Of a stretch of DNA of 64,000 bases, positions 8,215 through 16,688 are shown piece by piece. The translations under genes were made by a program, and so were the position numbers. Within the stretch, counting starts at the first letter, position 1, and the number at the start of each line of letters is the position of its first letter. The DNA lies in NCBI GenBank assembly GCA_949959305.1, contig CATLJA010000002.1, positions 23,385-87,384 of the forward strand, read 5' to 3'. Below the pieces are notes generated by a model. It did no database searches and was not told the DNA's origin. It was given only the letters and a program-made list of their open reading frames with translations. The DNA comes from an uncultured Oscillibacter sp. (GTDB lineage: Bacteria > Bacillota > Clostridia > Oscillospirales > Oscillospiraceae).

Positions 8215-8461
8215 AAACGCACAGGCCCAGCGGCGCAGGGAGGCCATCTGGAGCGCGGCTGTCTCCACGGCCATGCGGCTGCTGATGGCCGCGGTGCTGC
8301 TGTGGCTGCGGTGGGGCAGGGACGGGGGGAGCTTCCTCTCAAAGCTGCTGGTGATTGTTCTGGTTCTGGAACTGGGGAGCATTGTCCCCATCTGGATAAA
8401 TCTGAAAAAAAGGCTAGAGGAAATACAAGGAGGAGAAGAAGATGCTGCTGCTCAATATTGA
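8198..8461 (+). CDS. Small membrane protein, same tail family
   Basis: 87 residues with two predicted membrane helices (STAMRLLMAAVLLWLRW and LLVIVLVLELGSIVPIWI) and a tail KKRLEEIQGGEEDAAAQY that matches, more loosely, the tails of the two preceding proteins. It overlaps both neighbours (17 bp upstream, 20 bp downstream), so it is tightly coupled in the operon. Not recognised as a named family. Confidence 0.65.
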   Translation: MPKNTENAQAQRRREAIWSAAVSTAMRLLMAAVLLWLRWGRDGGSFLSKLLVIVLVLELGSIVPIWINLKKRLEEIQGGEEDAAAQY

Positions 8462-8753
8462 CCACGTGCCCGGGAGGGAGATCGAGGCCCTGGGGATCGT
8501 AAAGGGGACCATCGTGCAGTCGAAGAACTTCGGCAAGGACTTCATGGCCGGGATGAAAACCCTGGTGGGCGGTGAGATTACCGGCTACACGGAGATGCTG
8601 GTGGAGGCCCGCCAGCTGGCCACCAAGCGCATGGTGGACGAGGCGGAGGCCCTGGGAGCGGACGCCATTGTGAACATCCGCTTCGGCTCGTCCTCTGTGA
8701 TGCAGGGGGCGGCGGAGGTCATCGCCTACGGCACCGCGGTTCGCCTGCGGTGA
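8442..8753 (+). CDS. YbjQ-family protein (UPF0145)
   Basis: 103 residues, about the usual length of YbjQ proteins (PF01906), with the family segments GIVKGTIVQSKNFGKDFMAG, VGGEITGYTEML and GADAIVNIRFGSS. YbjQ proteins are small pentameric proteins without an established function, sometimes called heavy-metal-binding. The start overlaps the preceding membrane protein gene, so it belongs to the MerR operon. Confidence 0.85.
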   Translation: MLLLNIDHVPGREIEALGIVKGTIVQSKNFGKDFMAGMKTLVGGEITGYTEMLVEARQLATKRMVDEAEALGADAIVNIRFGSSSVMQGAAEVIAYGTAVRLR

Positions 8754-8766
8754 AAGGATCCGCCCT

Positions 8767-9378
8767 ATGACCATTCAGGAGAAGATGCACAGCGGGGCGC
8801 TGTACCTGCCTATGGACGAGGCCCTGTTTCAGGAGCAGCTGGACTGGCTGGACCGGCTCTGGGACTTCAACGCCACCCGGCCCTCCCAGCTGGCGGAGCG
8901 GGAGACTCTGCTCCGGGAGCTGTTCGCGGAGATCGGGGAGGGGTGCTACATCGAGCCGCCCCTCCACGCCAACTGGGGCGGACGCCACGTCCACTTCGGG
9001 CGGAACATCTACGCCAACTTCAATCTGGCCCTGGTGGACGACACCCACATCTACGTGGGGGACAATACCATGTTCGGCCCCAACGTGGTAGTGGCTACGG
9101 CTGGTCACCCCCTTCTGCCGGAGCTGCGGGAGCAGGGCTATCAGTACAACGCGCCGGTCCATATCGGCAGGAACTGCTGGATCGGCGCGGGGGCCATCCT
9201 CCTGCCCGGGGTCACGGTGGGGGACAACGCGGTCATTGGCGCGGGGAGCATTGTCACCAAGGACGTTCCCGCCAGCGTGCTGGCCGTGGGGAACCCCTGC
9301 CGGGTGCTGCGGGAGATCGGGGAGCATGACCGGGCCTACTACTTCAAGGACCGGAGGATCGACGGCAGCGCCCTATAA
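8767..9378 (+). CDS. Sugar O-acetyltransferase (Maa/LacA-like)
   Basis: 203 residues. The N-terminal Maa cap (HSGALYLPMDEALFQEQLDW) is followed by a left-handed beta-helix with hexapeptide repeats (IYVGDNTMFGPNVVVATAGH, IGAGAILLPGVTVGDNAVIG). The catalytic His is in TAGHPL. It transfers an acetyl group from acetyl-CoA to a sugar hydroxyl; the physiological substrate is rarely known for this family. It starts 13 bp after ybjQ and is probably the last gene of that operon, closed by the terminator at 9411-9452. Confidence 0.9.
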   Translation: MTIQEKMHSGALYLPMDEALFQEQLDWLDRLWDFNATRPSQLAERETLLRELFAEIGEGCYIEPPLHANWGGRHVHFGRNIYANFNLALVDDTHIYVGDNTMFGPNVVVATAGHPLLPELREQGYQYNAPVHIGRNCWIGAGAILLPGVTVGDNAVIGAGSIVTKDVPASVLAVGNPCRVLREIGEHDRAYYFKDRRIDGSAL

Positions 9379-9410
9379 AAGAAGCGCTGTGACCTCTCAC
9401 AGCCTGAAAG

Positions 9411-9452
9411 AAACCCCGTACAGCCGGCAGTCTGCCGGCTGTACGGGGTTTT
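9411..9452 (+). terminator. Intrinsic terminator after the acetyltransferase
   Basis: Arms of about 18 bp (CCCCGTACAGCCGGC and complement) with a short loop, followed by GTTTT. The stem is flanked by AAA/TTT, so it can also work for the convergent VanW gene. Confidence 0.85.
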
Positions 9453-9518
9453 GCGTCTTTGCTTGTTGTTTTCTCCGGGCACAGGGAAAGCCCATGAGCC
9501 CGGCCCGGGAACGGCCGC

Positions 9519-11285
9519 TCAGTGCAGCAGCCACCCGGGAATATCCGTGTCCGGCTCCGGCGCGGGCTGCGGAGGATCCTCCTGGGCCGGCGGAGGCGCG
9601 GGCTCGCCGCCGGCGTCCGGCATGGGGGGCGGCACGGGTATGCCCGCGTCCCCCACGGTGGGCTGGCTGAAGTCCGGCATCTCCGGCGTTACCGGCCGGC
9701 CGGCGGTGCCGGAGAGGATGATCTGGTTGCGGCTTTTATAGTTGCTCTTGGCCTCCACATTGCTGGAAAGGAGCGTGCCGTCGCCCTTGTAGACGTTGCG
9801 GTAGGAGACCACCTCATAGCCGGTGTAGCCGTTCTGCTTCTGCCGCTGCTCCCCCCAGGGCAGCTCCTCCGTCTCCACGTACTCGGTCTCGTACTTGGTG
9901 GTGCCCAGCAGATCATAGGTCATCTTCACGTAGGTGTCGTCGGTCTTGGTGCCTACGATGGTGACGGTGAGCTTGCTGTTGGCGTAGCCCACGTCGATCC
10001 GGATGGGGTAGCCGGTGTTGTTCTTGAAGCGGAACTCCGGCCCGCCCCAGCTGACGGTGGCGTCCATGCCCAGGGTGATGTAGCCGGGGTAGAAGCGGTG
10101 GTTGTAGCGCTCCACGATCTCCAGATTGGCCAGCAGGGTGGCCAGGTAGATGGTGCTGGAGACCTGGCAGATGCCGCCGCCTACGGTGTTGACGGTCTCG
10201 CCGTTGACGTAGGTGGCCGCCTCGCCGTAGCCCCGCTCCACAGTCCGCTTGCCCACCACCTGATTGTAGTCGAACACATCCCCGTCGTTGAGCACCAGCC
10301 CGTTCACCGCCGCGCCGGCCAGCTTCACGTTGCCCTTGCGGGCGCCGGTGCCGCTGACGTTGGTGGTGGTGGTGCTCAGCACGTCCCGGAACAGCACCGC
10401 CTCCAGCTCCTGGGCGGTCATCTTCGGGTAGACCACCTCGGCGGGCAGCTGCACCGTCTCCCCGGGCACGGCGGCCTCCAGGGCAAAGGCGGCGGCCTCC
10501 GGGTCCAGCCGGACCCCCACCTCGCCGTCCACCACCTTGCCGGTCTCCACATCGTACCGGGCGGCGCTGGGCTCCGCGTTCAGCTCCTGGGCCAGGGCCT
10601 GGAGGTCCAGATCCAGGGCCGGCAGCTCCTCCCACGGAGCCTCCACCTCGCCGGGATCCCCCTCCAGGTACTCCAGCTCCTCCACCAAGCCCTCCTGGTC
10701 CAGCCGCTGGCCCGCGGCGGGCTTGGTGGCGTACAGGCCGTCCCGGCTGAGCTGGTAGCTGCCGTCGATGCTCTGACGGTCAAAGCCGGCCGCCAGCTCC
10801 TGGGCAGTGCGGCGCAGGATCGCCGGGTCAAAGGCGCTGACCTCCGCCTCCACCTTGGTGGACCCGCCCAGACGGCCCTTGAGCATGGTCCAGCCGTTTT
10901 TGAGCCAGCCCAGCGCGCCCTCCTCCCGGCCAATGTGCCAGGCGGCGTCCGTCAGCTCCTCTGTATCAACCTGGGCGCCCAGCTCCTTCTGGGTGTATGT
11001 ACCGAGCTCCAGCCCGTTGGCGGTGACGGTCACCTCTCCGCTCAGCAGGGCGTCCGGGCTCACCCGCTCCGCCAGCTCCTCCCGGCTCAGCCCCTCCAGG
11101 GACTCCTCCCCCAGCTGTACGCCCGGGAAGACCTGCTGGTAGCTGCCGGCGTAGGCGCACAGTCCGGCCGCGGCGGCGATGAGCAGGCCTGCCGCCGCCG
11201 CGGCGGCGATCCAGCCGGCCTTGCCGCCCCTATTCTTGTTGGTCTGCTCCAGCAGCTCCTGCTGTGAGACCCGTTTTCCATCCAT
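9519..11285 (-). CDS. VanW-family protein with peptidoglycan-binding repeats
   Basis: 588 residues. A short basic cytoplasmic N-terminus is followed by one membrane helix (GWIAAAAAAGLLIAAAAGLC), so the rest is outside the cell. The central part has putative peptidoglycan-binding type 4 modules (PGVQLGEESLEGLSREELAE), then the VanW domain (PF04294; GTGARKGNVKLAGAAVNGLV, GGGICQVSSTIYLATLLANL). The last 35 residues are a Pro-rich tail. VanW domains occur in vancomycin clusters and widely in Firmicutes envelope proteins; their activity is not established. Start 11285 is set by an AAGGAGG box. Confidence 0.85.
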   Translation of the reverse strand: MDGKRVSQQELLEQTNKNRGGKAGWIAAAAAAGLLIAAAAGLCAYAGSYQQVFPGVQLGEESLEGLSREELAERVSPDALLSGEVTVTANGLELGTYTQKELGAQVDTEELTDAAWHIGREEGALGWLKNGWTMLKGRLGGSTKVEAEVSAFDPAILRRTAQELAAGFDRQSIDGSYQLSRDGLYATKPAAGQRLDQEGLVEELEYLEGDPGEVEAPWEELPALDLDLQALAQELNAEPSAARYDVETGKVVDGEVGVRLDPEAAAFALEAAVPGETVQLPAEVVYPKMTAQELEAVLFRDVLSTTTTNVSGTGARKGNVKLAGAAVNGLVLNDGDVFDYNQVVGKRTVERGYGEAATYVNGETVNTVGGGICQVSSTIYLATLLANLEIVERYNHRFYPGYITLGMDATVSWGGPEFRFKNNTGYPIRIDVGYANSKLTVTIVGTKTDDTYVKMTYDLLGTTKYETEYVETEELPWGEQRQKQNGYTGYEVVSYRNVYKGDGTLLSSNVEAKSNYKSRNQIILSGTAGRPVTPEMPDFSQPTVGDAGIPVPPPMPDAGGEPAPPPAQEDPPQPAPEPDTDIPGWLLH

Positions 11286-11327
11286 GCCAACCTCCTTCTT
11301 CCCCCAGAAGAGAGGGGGAAGCGTTCC

Positions 11328-11359
11328 TATTGTGGTATATTTTCTAGTGTACCACAATA
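11328..11359. promoter_or_regulatory. Perfect 10-bp inverted repeat upstream of the VanW gene
   Basis: TATTGTGGTA (11328-11337) and TACCACAATA (11350-11359), 12 bp apart, lie 43 bp upstream of the VanW start within an AT-rich stretch that must hold its promoter. Operator-like; the cognate regulator is not known. Confidence 0.5.
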
Positions 11360-11431
11360 TAAAGGAAAAAGAATTACAATTTTGTAACAAGGAGACGGAA
11401 AATTTTTGTGCTATTCTCCTTTTTTGCCGCC

Positions 11432-11460
11432 TTGACTTTTTCCGACAGAAGGGGTACTAT
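11432..11460 (+). promoter_or_regulatory. pyrG promoter
   Basis: TTGACT (11432-11437), 17-bp spacer, TACTAT (11455-11460). The short leader contains a GCGGAGCTCCGC palindrome (11486-11497) but no U-run, so I see no attenuator of the Bacillus pyrG type. Confidence 0.75.
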
Positions 11461-11516
11461 TGGAAAATATTATTTTGCGGCAGGAGCGGAGCTCCGCTGC
11501 GGAGGAGGGATATTTG

Positions 11517-13118
11517 ATGCCGGTAAAATACATCTTTGTCACCGGCGGCGTGGTTTCGGGCCTGGGCAAGGGGATCACCGCCGCCGCCCTGGGCCGCCTG
11601 CTCAAGCAGCGGGGCCTGCGCGTGCGGGTGCAGAAGCTGGACCCCTATCTCAACGTGGACCCGGGCACCATGAGCCCCTACCAGCACGGGGAGGTGTTCG
11701 TCACCGACGATGGGGCGGAGACGGACCTGGATCTGGGCCACTACGAGCGGTTTATTGACGAGAGCCTGGACGTGAACTCCTCCGTCTCCGCGGGCAGGGT
11801 CTACTGGGAGGTCCTCAGCCGGGAGCGGCGGGGGGATTTTCTGGGGGGCACGGTGCAGATCATCCCCCACATCACCGACGAGATCAAGCGGCGCATCTGC
11901 CAGCTGGATCAGCCGGGCGTGGACGTGGCCATTGTGGAGATCGGCGGCACGGTGGGGGACATCGAGTCCCAGCCCTTTCTGGAGGCCATCCGCCAGGTGG
12001 CGGCGGAGCGGGGGCGGCAGAACGTCATGTTCCTCCACGTGTCTCTCATCGTGTCCATCCCCGGCACCGGGGAGTGCAAGAGCAAGCCCACCCAGCACTC
12101 GGCCAAGGAGCTGCTGGGACTGGGCATCCAGCCGGACGTGATGATCTGCCGCAGCGACGGACCCGTGCCCCGGGAGGTCCTGGAGAAGATCTCCCTGTTC
12201 TGCGGCATCCCTGTGGAGAACGTCATCCCCAACCTGACGGCGGATCTGCTCTACGAGGTCCCCCTGATGCTGGAGCAGGAGGGACTGGCGGAGGCGGTGG
12301 TGCGGCGGCTGGGTCTGGACTGCCATGAGCCGGATCTGACCGAGTGGACCGCCATGGTCCAGCGGGCCCGGCATTTGGAGGGGGCGGTGGAAATCGCCCT
12401 GGTGGGGAAGTACGTGGCCCTCCACGACGCGTACCTCTCTGTGGCCGAGGCTCTGACCCACGCGGGCATTGAAAACGGCGTCAAGGTGTCGGTCCGCTGG
12501 GTGGACAGCGAGACGGTGACCGACGATAACGCCGCCCAGGTCCTGGCCGGGTGCGGCGGCGTGCTGGTTCCCGGCGGCTTCGGGGACCGGGGCGTGGAGG
12601 GCAAGATCAGCGCCATCCGCTATGCCCGGGAGAACCGGGTCCCTTTCCTGGGCATCTGCCTGGGAATGCAGATGGCGGTGGTGGAGCTGGCCCGCCACGC
12701 CGCGGGGCTGCCCTGCGCCCACTCCGCCGAGCTGGACCCGCAGACAAGGGAGCCGGTCATTGCCCTGATGCCGGATCAGGCGGGCGTGACCAGCAAGGGG
12801 GGCACCATGCGGCTGGGCAGCTGGCCCTGCGTTCTGACCGCAGGGTCCCGGGCTGCGGCGGCCTACGGAACAGAGCGCATCGACGAGCGCCACCGCCACC
12901 GCTATGAGTTCAACAACGACTACCGCCAGCCCCTGGAGGCGGCGGGACTGGTCCTCTCCGGCCTCTCCCCGGACGGGCGGCTGGTGGAGGCGGTGGAGCT
13001 GAGGGACCACCCCTGGTTTGTGGGGGTGCAGTTCCACCCGGAGCTCAAGAGCCGTCCCAACCGGGCCCACCCCCTGTTCCGAGAGTTTGTAGCGGCAGCA
13101 AAGGGGACAAGGGCATAG
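11517..13118 (+). CDS. pyrG: CTP synthase
   Basis: 533 residues, close to the usual ~540. The N-terminal synthetase domain begins [20 protein letters not shown] (P-loop) and converts UTP and ATP to a phosphorylated intermediate. The C-terminal class I glutamine amidotransferase has the nucleophile in [12 protein letters not shown] and the His/Glu in VQFHPEL, supplying ammonia. It is the last step of CTP synthesis. Start 11517 follows a GGAGGAGGGA box; an upstream in-frame ATG at 11460 lies in the promoter. Terminator at 13123. Confidence 0.97.
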   Translation: MPVKYIFVTGGVVSGLGKGITAAALGRLLKQRGLRVRVQKLDPYLNVDPGTMSPYQHGEVFVTDDGAETDLDLGHYERFIDESLDVNSSVSAGRVYWEVLSRERRGDFLGGTVQIIPHITDEIKRRICQLDQPGVDVAIVEIGGTVGDIESQPFLEAIRQVAAERGRQNVMFLHVSLIVSIPGTGECKSKPTQHSAKELLGLGIQPDVMICRSDGPVPREVLEKISLFCGIPVENVIPNLTADLLYEVPLMLEQEGLAEAVVRRLGLDCHEPDLTEWTAMVQRARHLEGAVEIALVGKYVALHDAYLSVAEALTHAGIENGVKVSVRWVDSETVTDDNAAQVLAGCGGVLVPGGFGDRGVEGKISAIRYARENRVPFLGICLGMQMAVVELARHAAGLPCAHSAELDPQTREPVIALMPDQAGVTSKGGTMRLGSWPCVLTAGSRAAAAYGTERIDERHRHRYEFNNDYRQPLEAAGLVLSGLSPDGRLVEAVELRDHPWFVGVQFHPELKSRPNRAHPLFREFVAAAKGTRA

Positions 13119-13122
13119 AGAG

Positions 13123-13152
13123 CGTGCCGCGCCATTTCCATGGCGCGGCACG
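13123..13152. terminator. Terminator between pyrG and a convergent gene
   Basis: A perfect 13-bp stem CGTGCCGCGCCAT and its complement around loop TTCC, followed by TCTGTTT on the plus strand. It lies between the pyrG stop and the convergent gene end at 13158. Confidence 0.8.
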
Positions 13153-13157
13153 TCTGT

Positions 13158-13406
13158 TTACAGGCGCATGTCCGTAACCCAGCTGGTGAGCAGCAGGAGG
13201 TAGGACAGGGGCCAGAGCAGGAACAGGGGGCCGCTGTACGCGCCCAGGGGCGTTCCCGGGCAGATCACCAGCCGCAGCAGGCCATAGAGCACCAGCACAG
13301 CCAGGGACAGGTACTGGGCCCACAGGGCCAGGGGGGCGTACAGCGCCGCCCGGCGGCGCAGGCAGGGGGTCAGATCAATTACCTTGCCGGGTTCCTTCAC
13401 ATACAT
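13158..13406 (-). CDS. Small two-helix membrane protein
   Basis: 82 residues with two hydrophobic stretches (LALWAQYLSLAVLVLYGLL and YSGPLFLLWPLSYLLLLTSW), a basic CLRRR motif before the first and a charged N-terminus (YVKEPGKVIDL). An AAAGGAGG box lies ahead of the ATG. I do not recognise the family. It stands alone between two terminators with its own likely promoter region. Confidence 0.6.
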   Translation of the reverse strand: MYVKEPGKVIDLTPCLRRRAALYAPLALWAQYLSLAVLVLYGLLRLVICPGTPLGAYSGPLFLLWPLSYLLLLTSWVTDMRL

Positions 13407-13424
13407 GGCGTTTTCCTCCTTTAT

Positions 13425-13476
13425 GTTGCTTCCTGTATAACAGAATACAATAATCGCTGTCCAAAAGTATGGACAG
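13425..13476 (-). promoter_or_regulatory. Possible promoter with dyad for the small membrane protein
   Basis: On the minus strand TTGGAC and TTATAC are 18 bp apart. A dyad CTGTCC / GGACAG (13457-13462 and 13471-13476) overlaps the -35 box and could be an operator. Weak but coherent. Confidence 0.35.
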
Positions 13477-13540
13477 TCGGCAGCAGCGGCTCTATCCTAT
13501 TCTAGTCTGCCGCCGGGGAGGATATGCCCCCTGCCCAGAA

Positions 13541-13574
13541 CAAGACCCGCAGGGCGTTCACCCTGCGGGTCTTG
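13541..13574 (-). terminator. Terminator after the flavoprotein pair
   Basis: CAAGACCCGCAGGG, 6-nt loop, perfect 14-bp complement, just past the stop at 13584 (minus strand). The downstream tract is short (CTTGTTC), so termination may be partial. Confidence 0.65.
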
Positions 13575-13583
13575 CTTTGCGAA

Positions 13584-14132
13584 TTATTCCATGGACCTGC
13601 CCAGCTGATAGGCAGTATCCAGCTCCGGACGGCCCTGGATATCGCCTGCGGCCATCACGCCGCCGCACAGCACCTTCCCCAGGCTGTCCCAACCTAAGTG
13701 AGACATCAACCGATCGTACCAGTAGGTGGTTTCCTCGTAGCCGTTACCCTCGGCCGCCATCAGCAGAACGCACTTTTTGCTGGGGTTCCGGTAGTCCTTA
13801 TCGCACTCCGCAACAGCAAACAGCCTGTCAATGGCGGTTTTCAGCTGGCCGCTGATGGTCCAGTAGTACAAGGGGGAGGCCAGAACCACCACATCGGCGG
13901 CCCTGTAGGCTGCGTATATCTGCTCCATGTCGTCCCGCTGGACGCATGGATGCTCCGGGTCCTTGCCGCCGCCGAAGCAGCCCTTGCAGCCGTGAATGCA
14001 CATCTTATCCAGGAAAAAGGCGGTGACCTTGTTTCCCGTCTCCTCCGCGCCGCGGGTAAAGGCGCTTACCAGTTGGGACGTATTCCCGTTTTTTCGGGGA
14101 CTGCCGTTGAGTATCAGAATTTTTGCCGCCAT
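13584..14132 (-). CDS. NAD(P)H-dependent flavodoxin-fold oxidoreductase
   Basis: 182 residues. The FMN phosphate loop is at the N-terminus (ILNGSPRKNGNTSQL), and the ring-binding segment is VVLASPLYYWTISGQLKTAI. A Cys-rich stretch (CIHGCKGCFGGGKDPEHPC) matches iron-sulfur flavoprotein-like members of the flavodoxin_2/FMN_red group. It lies 14 bp after a paralogue, and both are divergent from an HxlR regulator, a common arrangement for redox or electrophile stress. Confidence 0.85.
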   Translation of the reverse strand: MAAKILILNGSPRKNGNTSQLVSAFTRGAEETGNKVTAFFLDKMCIHGCKGCFGGGKDPEHPCVQRDDMEQIYAAYRAADVVVLASPLYYWTISGQLKTAIDRLFAVAECDKDYRNPSKKCVLLMAAEGNGYEETTYWYDRLMSHLGWDSLGKVLCGGVMAAGDIQGRPELDTAYQLGRSME

Positions 14133-14146
14133 TATACGCCCTCCCT

Positions 14147-14692
14147 CTACAGCTTATCCGCCAGGGCCGCCGCCTGCTTGCAGCCGTCCGTTCTGTCGAT
14201 GTCTCCTTTGTTCAATACGCCAGGAATCAAAACCTCTCCTGCCATCGTCCATTTCAGCAGCGCGGCAGTGCGCTCCATCGGAATGCGCACACCGTCAAAA
14301 ACAGACATGTCCTCCTCCTCACAGCAGGCAATCATGGCGCACTCCTTACCCGCCACGTCCTTGCCGCCAACCACAAAGGAGAACAGCCTGTCAATAACGC
14401 CTTTGATCTGGGCGGGGATGGTATACCAGTAGACCGGCATGGTGAATACGACTGCGTCCGCCTCCAGAATTGCGGGAGCAATCGTGTTGAAGGCATCGTC
14501 AAAGGAGCATGCCTTCCCTGTCTTGAAGCATGTTTCGCAGGCGCGGCATCCGCCCACATTCTGCATGGCCGCGTCAAAGCGGGTGACGGCGTGCCCCTTG
14601 GCCTCCGCAGCCTGGATGAAGGCGTCGGTCATAGCGAAGCTGTTGCCGCCTTTGCGGGGACTGCCAGTGATGACCACGATTTTTTTGCCCAT
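14147..14692 (-). CDS. NAD(P)H-dependent flavodoxin-fold oxidoreductase
   Basis: 181 residues, paralogous to the next gene downstream: FMN loop VITGSPRKGGNSFAM, Cys cluster CRACETCFKTGKAC and AVVFTMPVYWYTIPAQIKGV. First gene of the two-gene unit reading away from the HxlR promoter region. The substrate is unknown. Confidence 0.85.
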   Translation of the reverse strand: MGKKIVVITGSPRKGGNSFAMTDAFIQAAEAKGHAVTRFDAAMQNVGGCRACETCFKTGKACSFDDAFNTIAPAILEADAVVFTMPVYWYTIPAQIKGVIDRLFSFVVGGKDVAGKECAMIACCEEEDMSVFDGVRIPMERTAALLKWTMAGEVLIPGVLNKGDIDRTDGCKQAAALADKL

Positions 14693-14728
14693 AAAGCACT
14701 CTCCTGTTTGATGAAATTTGTTGAGCTA

Positions 14729-14806
14729 TTGACTTCGCTCCTGGTATGCACTATCATAATCATGGATAAGAAAAAAAGCAAGTACGCACATGAAAGTGCG
14801 GTACTT
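14729..14806 (+). promoter_or_regulatory. HxlR gene promoter and operator-like palindrome
   Basis: TTGACT (14729-14734), 17-bp spacer, TATCAT (14752-14757). Just downstream an inverted repeat AAGTACGCAC / GTGCGGTACTT (14780-14789 and 14796-14806) fits the ~26-bp dyads bound by HxlR dimers, which often autoregulate and control the divergent redox gene. Confidence 0.7.
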
Positions 14807-14827
14807 ACTAAAAGGAGAGTGTACCGT

Positions 14828-15160
14828 ATGACAAATCAGTGCATCGCCGGGGCCTGTCTGGGGAGCACAGGGTTCAGTTATACCCTGTCGCTGATCAACG
14901 GAAAGTATAAAATGAATATCCTGTATGCCCTGATGGAATTTCAGGTGGTCCGGTTCAACGAGATGAAAAAGTACATTGGCACCATATCCTATAAGACCCT
15001 CAGCTCCAGTCTGAAGGAGCTGGAGGCGGACGGCCTTGTCCATCGGGAGGAGTACCCTCAAATTCCGCCCAAGGTGGAGTACAGCTTGACGGAGCGGGGG
15101 CGGTCCCTGATTCCCATTCTGGACGCAATGTGCGTTTGGGGCGAGAAAAACCGCCAATAG
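14828..15160 (+). CDS. HxlR-family transcriptional regulator
   Basis: 110 residues, the usual HxlR length. The winged helix covers INGKYKMNILYALMEFQVVR and RFNEMKKYIGTISYKTLSSS, ending PPKVEYSLTERGRSLIPIL. The N-terminal Cys (NQCIAG) is where redox-sensing HxlR members carry a reactive cysteine. A long in-frame extension upstream is ignored because the promoter, operator and an AAAAGGAG box lie inside it. It probably controls the divergent flavoprotein pair. Confidence 0.88.
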   Translation: MTNQCIAGACLGSTGFSYTLSLINGKYKMNILYALMEFQVVRFNEMKKYIGTISYKTLSSSLKELEADGLVHREEYPQIPPKVEYSLTERGRSLIPILDAMCVWGEKNRQ

Positions 15161-15196
15161 CAGAAGGGAGACGGCGTAAGCCGTCTCCCTTCTGCT
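15159..15196. terminator. Terminator between HxlR gene and grd operon
   Basis: A 17-bp perfect stem (AGCAGAAGGGAGACGGC and complement) around GTAA, overlapping the last two bases of the HxlR stop codon. It lies between convergent genes and can serve both. Confidence 0.75.
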
Positions 15197-15210
15197 GTTA
15201 AACGTCTGAC

Positions 15211-15504
15211 TTATCCCAGCCGGACCTCCTTGGCCTGCTCCGGCAGGAAGCAGCCTTTCAGGTCATACTTGTTGTATCCACTGTAGTCCGACAGAGCCCG
15301 GCCCTCCAGGAAGTAGCTGCGGATGAACCGCTTTCCGTCCACGCACGTCCAGTTCTCCTGATCCCAGGTGAGATACCCGTCGTCATCCGTGCGCTTCTCA
15401 GCGAAGATCAGATCCACCTGGCGGTTGTGGCTGGCCACCAGATCAATGAGCTCCTCCGCCGTCAGGTCCAGCTCCTTCTTGTTGACCGTATCCATGACTT
15501 TCAT
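15211..15504 (-). CDS. Small unknown protein at the end of the grd operon
   Basis: 97 residues starting MKVMDTVNKKELDLTAEELI, after an AAGGGGG box. Acidic with a basic patch (DGKRFIRSYFLEGRALSD), no membrane segment, two Cys (WTCVDG, KGCFLPEQ). It starts 15 bp after grdD and ends the operon. I do not recognise a family; position suggests an accessory role in glycine reductase. Confidence 0.6.
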   Translation of the reverse strand: MKVMDTVNKKELDLTAEELIDLVASHNRQVDLIFAEKRTDDDGYLTWDQENWTCVDGKRFIRSYFLEGRALSDYSGYNKYDLKGCFLPEQAKEVRLG

Positions 15505-15518
15505 CTCAGCGGCCCCCT

Positions 15519-16673
15519 TTATCCGATATACCCGGCGGCCTTGAGGATCTCCTGGGACTTGGCCAGATTGGCCTCGCTCATCATCACCAGGGGGCCGGTG
15601 CAGCCCATGCCGGTCTCGGCGTAGATGCCGGCCTTCCACAGGGCCTTGGCCGCGTCCTCCAGGTCCATGACCTCGATGCCGGGAATGCTGGCGGTGCAGG
15701 GCTCCGCCGGGGGAGCCTTCACGTCCTCGTCCGCCGCTGCCGCGCCCTTGGCGGCGGCCTTGCGGTCAGCGAGGATCTTGCTCAGGCCCGCCTTCTCCGC
15801 CGCGGCAAACTCCTTGGCCGCCACGTCGAAGACCTTGCCCTTCACCAGCTCGCCGGCGAATTGCAGGGCGTTGGCCACCAGGGGCGCGCCGCTGGCCCGG
15901 GAAACGATCAGCACCAGCTTGTCATAGCCGGGGCCGATGCCGGGGCCGTAGCCGTAACCGGCGGACTCGAAGCTGCCGCCGGTGGTGAAGGCGGAGAGCA
16001 TCTTCACCAGCACGTTGCCGGTGAGGCTGTCGCACACCAGCACGTCCGGCGTGCCCTGGAGCACGTCGTTGCCCCGGAGCACCGCGCCGCCGTCCGCCCG
16101 GGCGGACTGGGCCCACTGGAAGTCGTAGCCGCCCTCCTTGAGCTGGTTGAGGGCCATCTCCGTCTGCCGGGCGCCGTCCACGTTCAGAATGCCCACAGTG
16201 GGGTTCTTCACGCCGCAGGCCTTGGCGGTGATGATGCCGTAGACCGCGTTCTTAATCATGCCCTCGATCCGGTCCGCGCTGGCGGTGCCGGTGGAGGTGG
16301 CGATGAACATCTCCTTGCCCTTGGCGGGGGTGACCACACGGCCCACCGTGGACACGCCGATGGGGAAGGGGAAGTGCATGGTGACTGCGCCGTCCACCTC
16401 GCCCTTCTCCACCATCTGCTCCATCCGCTTGTGGCCCTCGTCCTCATTGTCCACATGGACAGTGGTGACGCCCTCGGCCTCCAGGGTGCCGATATAGTAC
16501 ACGTCCACGCCCCTGCGGGCGGCGGCCACGGCGGCGGCCATGGCGTTCTCCTCGCCGTGCTCGCTGCCCATGCCGGTCAGGGCGATCTTGGGCCTGGGGC
16601 CGAAGGAGCCGGTCTCCAGGCCCTCCGCCATCTCCAAAAACGCCTTGGCAATGGTTTTTTCCAGATTACTCAT
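15519..16673 (-). CDS. grdD: Glycine reductase component C, alpha subunit
   Basis: 384 residues. With GrdC it forms protein C, which takes the carboxymethyl-selenoether from GrdA and releases acetyl phosphate. The fold is related to phosphate acyltransferase PlsX. Visible family segments include KIALTGMGSEHGEENAMAAA, TATGTASADRIEG-like motif STGTASADRIEGMIKNAVYG, and the C-terminal TGMGCTGPLVMMSEANLAKS with a conserved Cys near the end. Starts 15 bp after grdC. Confidence 0.95.
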   Translation of the reverse strand: MSNLEKTIAKAFLEMAEGLETGSFGPRPKIALTGMGSEHGEENAMAAAVAAARRGVDVYYIGTLEAEGVTTVHVDNEDEGHKRMEQMVEKGEVDGAVTMHFPFPIGVSTVGRVVTPAKGKEMFIATSTGTASADRIEGMIKNAVYGIITAKACGVKNPTVGILNVDGARQTEMALNQLKEGGYDFQWAQSARADGGAVLRGNDVLQGTPDVLVCDSLTGNVLVKMLSAFTTGGSFESAGYGYGPGIGPGYDKLVLIVSRASGAPLVANALQFAGELVKGKVFDVAAKEFAAAEKAGLSKILADRKAAAKGAAAADEDVKAPPAEPCTASIPGIEVMDLEDAAKALWKAGIYAETGMGCTGPLVMMSEANLAKSQEILKAAGYIG

Positions 16674-16688
16674 ACCAATGCACCTCGT

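Noticed and set aside
9522..11267. 581-codon plus-strand frame across the VanW gene
   Set aside because: Mirror frame of a GC-rich gene; the VanW domain and Shine-Dalgarno box are on the minus strand.
11461..11516. Pyrimidine attenuator in the pyrG leader
   Set aside because: The GCGGAGCTCCGC palindrome is short and has no U-run or GGGC start as in Bacillus pyrG.
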